This document shows, piece after piece, positions 30,191 through 31,667 of a stretch of DNA of 31,667 nt (positions are counted from its first letter, which is position 1; each line of letters starts with the position of its first letter). Location: positions 1-31,667 of the forward strand of contig CAUGOD010000034.1 in the NCBI GenBank assembly GCA_959601025.1, written 5' to 3'. The notes beneath the pieces are model-generated. The model searched no databases. It saw nothing but the letters and a program-made list of their open reading frames with translations, and had not been told where the DNA came from. The stretch comes from an uncultured Oscillospiraceae bacterium (GTDB lineage: Bacteria > Bacillota > Clostridia > Oscillospirales > Acutalibacteraceae). The position numbers and the translations under genes are program-made.

Positions 30191-31243
30191 ATGAAAAAGA
30201 AACCAGTGCGGGCGGCCGCCGGCGCCAGGCGAAAAAAACGCCTCTGGAAACGGCGCGCCCTGGTGATTGGTTTATCACTGGTGATCGTCGCCCTCCTGGC
30301 GCTGTTGGTCTGGCTCATCGCCGGCGGTATTGCCAATGTCTTCTCCGCCGGAAATGACCCGGTGTCGGACACACCCGCTGCGACAACAACGGCATCGACC
30401 ACCACTACCGCCAAGCCGACCTATCCCACGATCGCGGTGTCCGCGCCCCTCACCACGCCGCGGGTGGTTTTATACGACGTCACCCACGACACGGTCCTGT
30501 ACAGCAGGGACGCGGATGAACGCTGTTATCCCGCCAGCCTGACCAAGCTGCTGACCGCCGCCGTCATGACCGAGCTCTGCGGACCGGAAGAGGAATTCAC
30601 CGTCGGCACGGAGCTTTCCCTTGTACAGAAGGGGTCCAGCCTGGCGAACCTGCAGTCCGGCTATCGCCTGACCCGGGATATGCTGCTGGATGCGCTGCTT
30701 CTTCCCTCCGGTAATGACGCCGCGTACGTCATCGCCGCGCATCTCGGCCGAAAAACCGCGGGCGACGATACCCTGAACGATATGGACGCCGTGCGGGTAT
30801 TCATTAACAGGATGAACGACGAGCTGGTGAAGCTCGGCGCTTCCAACAGTCATTTCAGCAATCCGGACGGTTTCTATTCTCCCGACCATTACACCACGGC
30901 CAACGACATGCTTCTCATCGCACAAAACGCCATGAAATATGAGAACATCCGGGCGTCCATCGCGAAAGTCTCGGTCAGCTATACCCTTCCCTCCGGCCAA
31001 AGCGTAAGCTGGACCAATTCCAACGCGGTGATCAATCCCTCCAGCTCGTATTACTTCGAAGGGGCGACCGGGATGAAAACCGGGTTTACCAACGAGGCCG
31101 GCTACTGCGTCGTGGTCAGCGCCACCCGCAACGGGGCGGAAATGATGGCGGTCGTCATGGGCGGCGTGTCCAGCGACCAGCGCTGGGTCGACGCGGTTGC
31201 TCTCCTGAACGAAGCCTTCGCCGCTGAAGCATCCCATCAGTAG
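30191..31243 (+). CDS. D-alanyl-D-alanine carboxypeptidase (penicillin-binding protein, S11 family)
   Basis: This 350-aa protein has a basic cytoplasmic start and one membrane anchor (about 23-45). A Thr/Ala-rich linker (about 58-80) leads to a serine-peptidase penicillin-binding domain. Active-site motifs are SLTK (S116, K119), SGN (173-175) and KTG (296-298). It trims D-Ala from peptidoglycan stem peptides. The family is DacA/DacF-like, but the usual C-terminal amphipathic anchor is missing; here the anchor is N-terminal. The ATG at 30191 follows AGGAAATGGGG. A strong terminator follows. Confidence 0.92.
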   Translation: MKKKPVRAAAGARRKKRLWKRRALVIGLSLVIVALLALLVWLIAGGIANVFSAGNDPVSDTPAATTTASTTTTAKPTYPTIAVSAPLTTPRVVLYDVTHDTVLYSRDADERCYPASLTKLLTAAVMTELCGPEEEFTVGTELSLVQKGSSLANLQSGYRLTRDMLLDALLLPSGNDAAYVIAAHLGRKTAGDDTLNDMDAVRVFINRMNDELVKLGASNSHFSNPDGFYSPDHYTTANDMLLIAQNAMKYENIRASIAKVSVSYTLPSGQSVSWTNSNAVINPSSSYYFEGATGMKTGFTNEAGYCVVVSATRNGAEMMAVVMGGVSSDQRWVDAVALLNEAFAAEASHQ

Positions 31244-31260
31244 CAGAGGAATTCTGGCAT

Positions 31261-31306
31261 AAAAACACCTGTCAAAAGCGCAGTACGCGTCTCGACAGGT
31301 GTTTTT
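31261..31306. terminator. Terminator after the carboxypeptidase gene
   Basis: AAAAACACCTGTC (31261-31273) pairs perfectly with GACAGGTGTTTTT (31294-31306), with an inner loop containing its own GC-rich pairs. Confidence 0.82.
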
Positions 31307-31433
31307 ATGATCCCTTTTCGCTGAATCGCTCCAACCCGGCAAGCTGTAGCTTTTCCGCCAATTCACGCTGAGAAAGGCGCGGTTCTTTTCGGAATTTTGC
31401 AATATTTTTGCCGCTGAATGATTTCTTTCTTTG
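31305..31433 (-). pseudogene. Remnant of an Xre-type HTH gene
   Basis: On the minus strand an open frame without a good start reads KSFSGKNIAKFRKEPRLSQR then ELAEKLQLAGL, which is the first part of a Cro/C1 HTH domain of the type starting with GKNI-x-K-x-R. It then diverges (ERFSEKGS) and stops. An in-frame stop precedes it. It is a decayed or truncated regulator gene next to the insertion-sequence end at the window edge. Confidence 0.5.
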
Positions 31434-31617
31434 GTTTTATTCAAACATATCTCATTCTCCAATTCTTTGCTTTTTTGACATGGCGTAATTATTGACCGGG
31501 CAGCCATTCTTACAAAGCCCAATCCGTATTATGTGTGAGAGTAGGATAATGGATTGAACTTTAGTGTAATCGTTCCGCTTACCGGACAGGAAACGGGTTC
31601 TTCCATAAATATAAATC
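31434..31617. other. Gene-free stretch before the second IS200-type end
   Basis: I see no gene, and only weak AT-rich promoter-like words. Confidence 0.3.
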
Positions 31618-31667
31618 AAAACCACCCGTTGAACGGGTGGTTTGAACAGGCCCTATAAGGGCCTAAT
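31618..31667. mobile_element. End of a second IS200-type element, cut by the window edge
   Basis: AAACCACCCG-TTGAA-CGGGTGGTTT is followed by GGCCCT-AT-AAGGGCC and TAAT. The same two-hairpin layout, ending GCCCTGAAAGGGCATAAT, forms one end of the element at 21174-21900. The transposase gene would lie beyond the window, to the right, by analogy. Confidence 0.6.

Noticed and set aside
30470..31522. A 350-codon minus-strand frame opposite the carboxypeptidase gene
   Set aside because: It is a shadow of the penicillin-binding protein frame and crosses a strong terminator.

Overview
The chromosomal backbone (about 1-530 and 12900-31300) is GC-rich and fits a Gram-positive, probably spore-forming Clostridia of the Oscillospiraceae/Ruminococcaceae type. 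The evidence is a clostridial reverse rubrerythrin, a single-chain PurL of 1257 residues, a PdaA-type peptidoglycan deacetylase, AGGAGG-type ribosome binding sites and TTGACA/TATAAT promoters. This placement is inference; the window holds no rRNA or other marker gene.

The most unusual part is an AT-richer insertion of about 9.7 kb in the 3' end of the reverse rubrerythrin gene. The last 35 codons plus stop are present twice, at 531-638 (still joined to the gene) and 10249-10356 (orphan). The copies differ at 9 of 108 positions, all silent third positions. Between them lie a serine resolvase with a candidate res site, a pair of paralogous small proteins, a hidden 57-aa GTG-start gene, an HTH protein coupled to an SF2 helicase bracketed by three copies of a 49-bp repeat, a coiled-coil protein, an HTH repressor divergent from a zinc-ribbon membrane protein, a lipoprotein, a WYL regulator and a tyrosine integrase. 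No relaxase, coupling ATPase or transfer genes are visible. It looks like a small integrative element with a plasmid-like replication and resolution module.

Downstream (10357-12199) is a second low-GC patch with a nucleotidyltransferase gene and the tail of a possible mobilisation protein. It abuts a broken chromosomal gene at about 12200-12742. The site may have received several insertions.

The rest is mostly housekeeping: a membrane-anchored surface protein; alr followed by an AraC-family regulator; purL; an IS200-type element; lemA with a TPM-domain gene; a patatin-like lipase; pdaA; a Cys-rich small protein; a lipoprotein; a Nudix hydrolase; a GNAT acetyltransferase coupled by GTGA overlap to a metallophosphatase; a zinc-ribbon protein; and a penicillin-binding D,D-carboxypeptidase. 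The window ends in a hairpin pair matching one end of the IS200-type element, so a second copy probably begins there. Coordinates and motifs were read by eye; family names rest on motif recognition, not on database searches.
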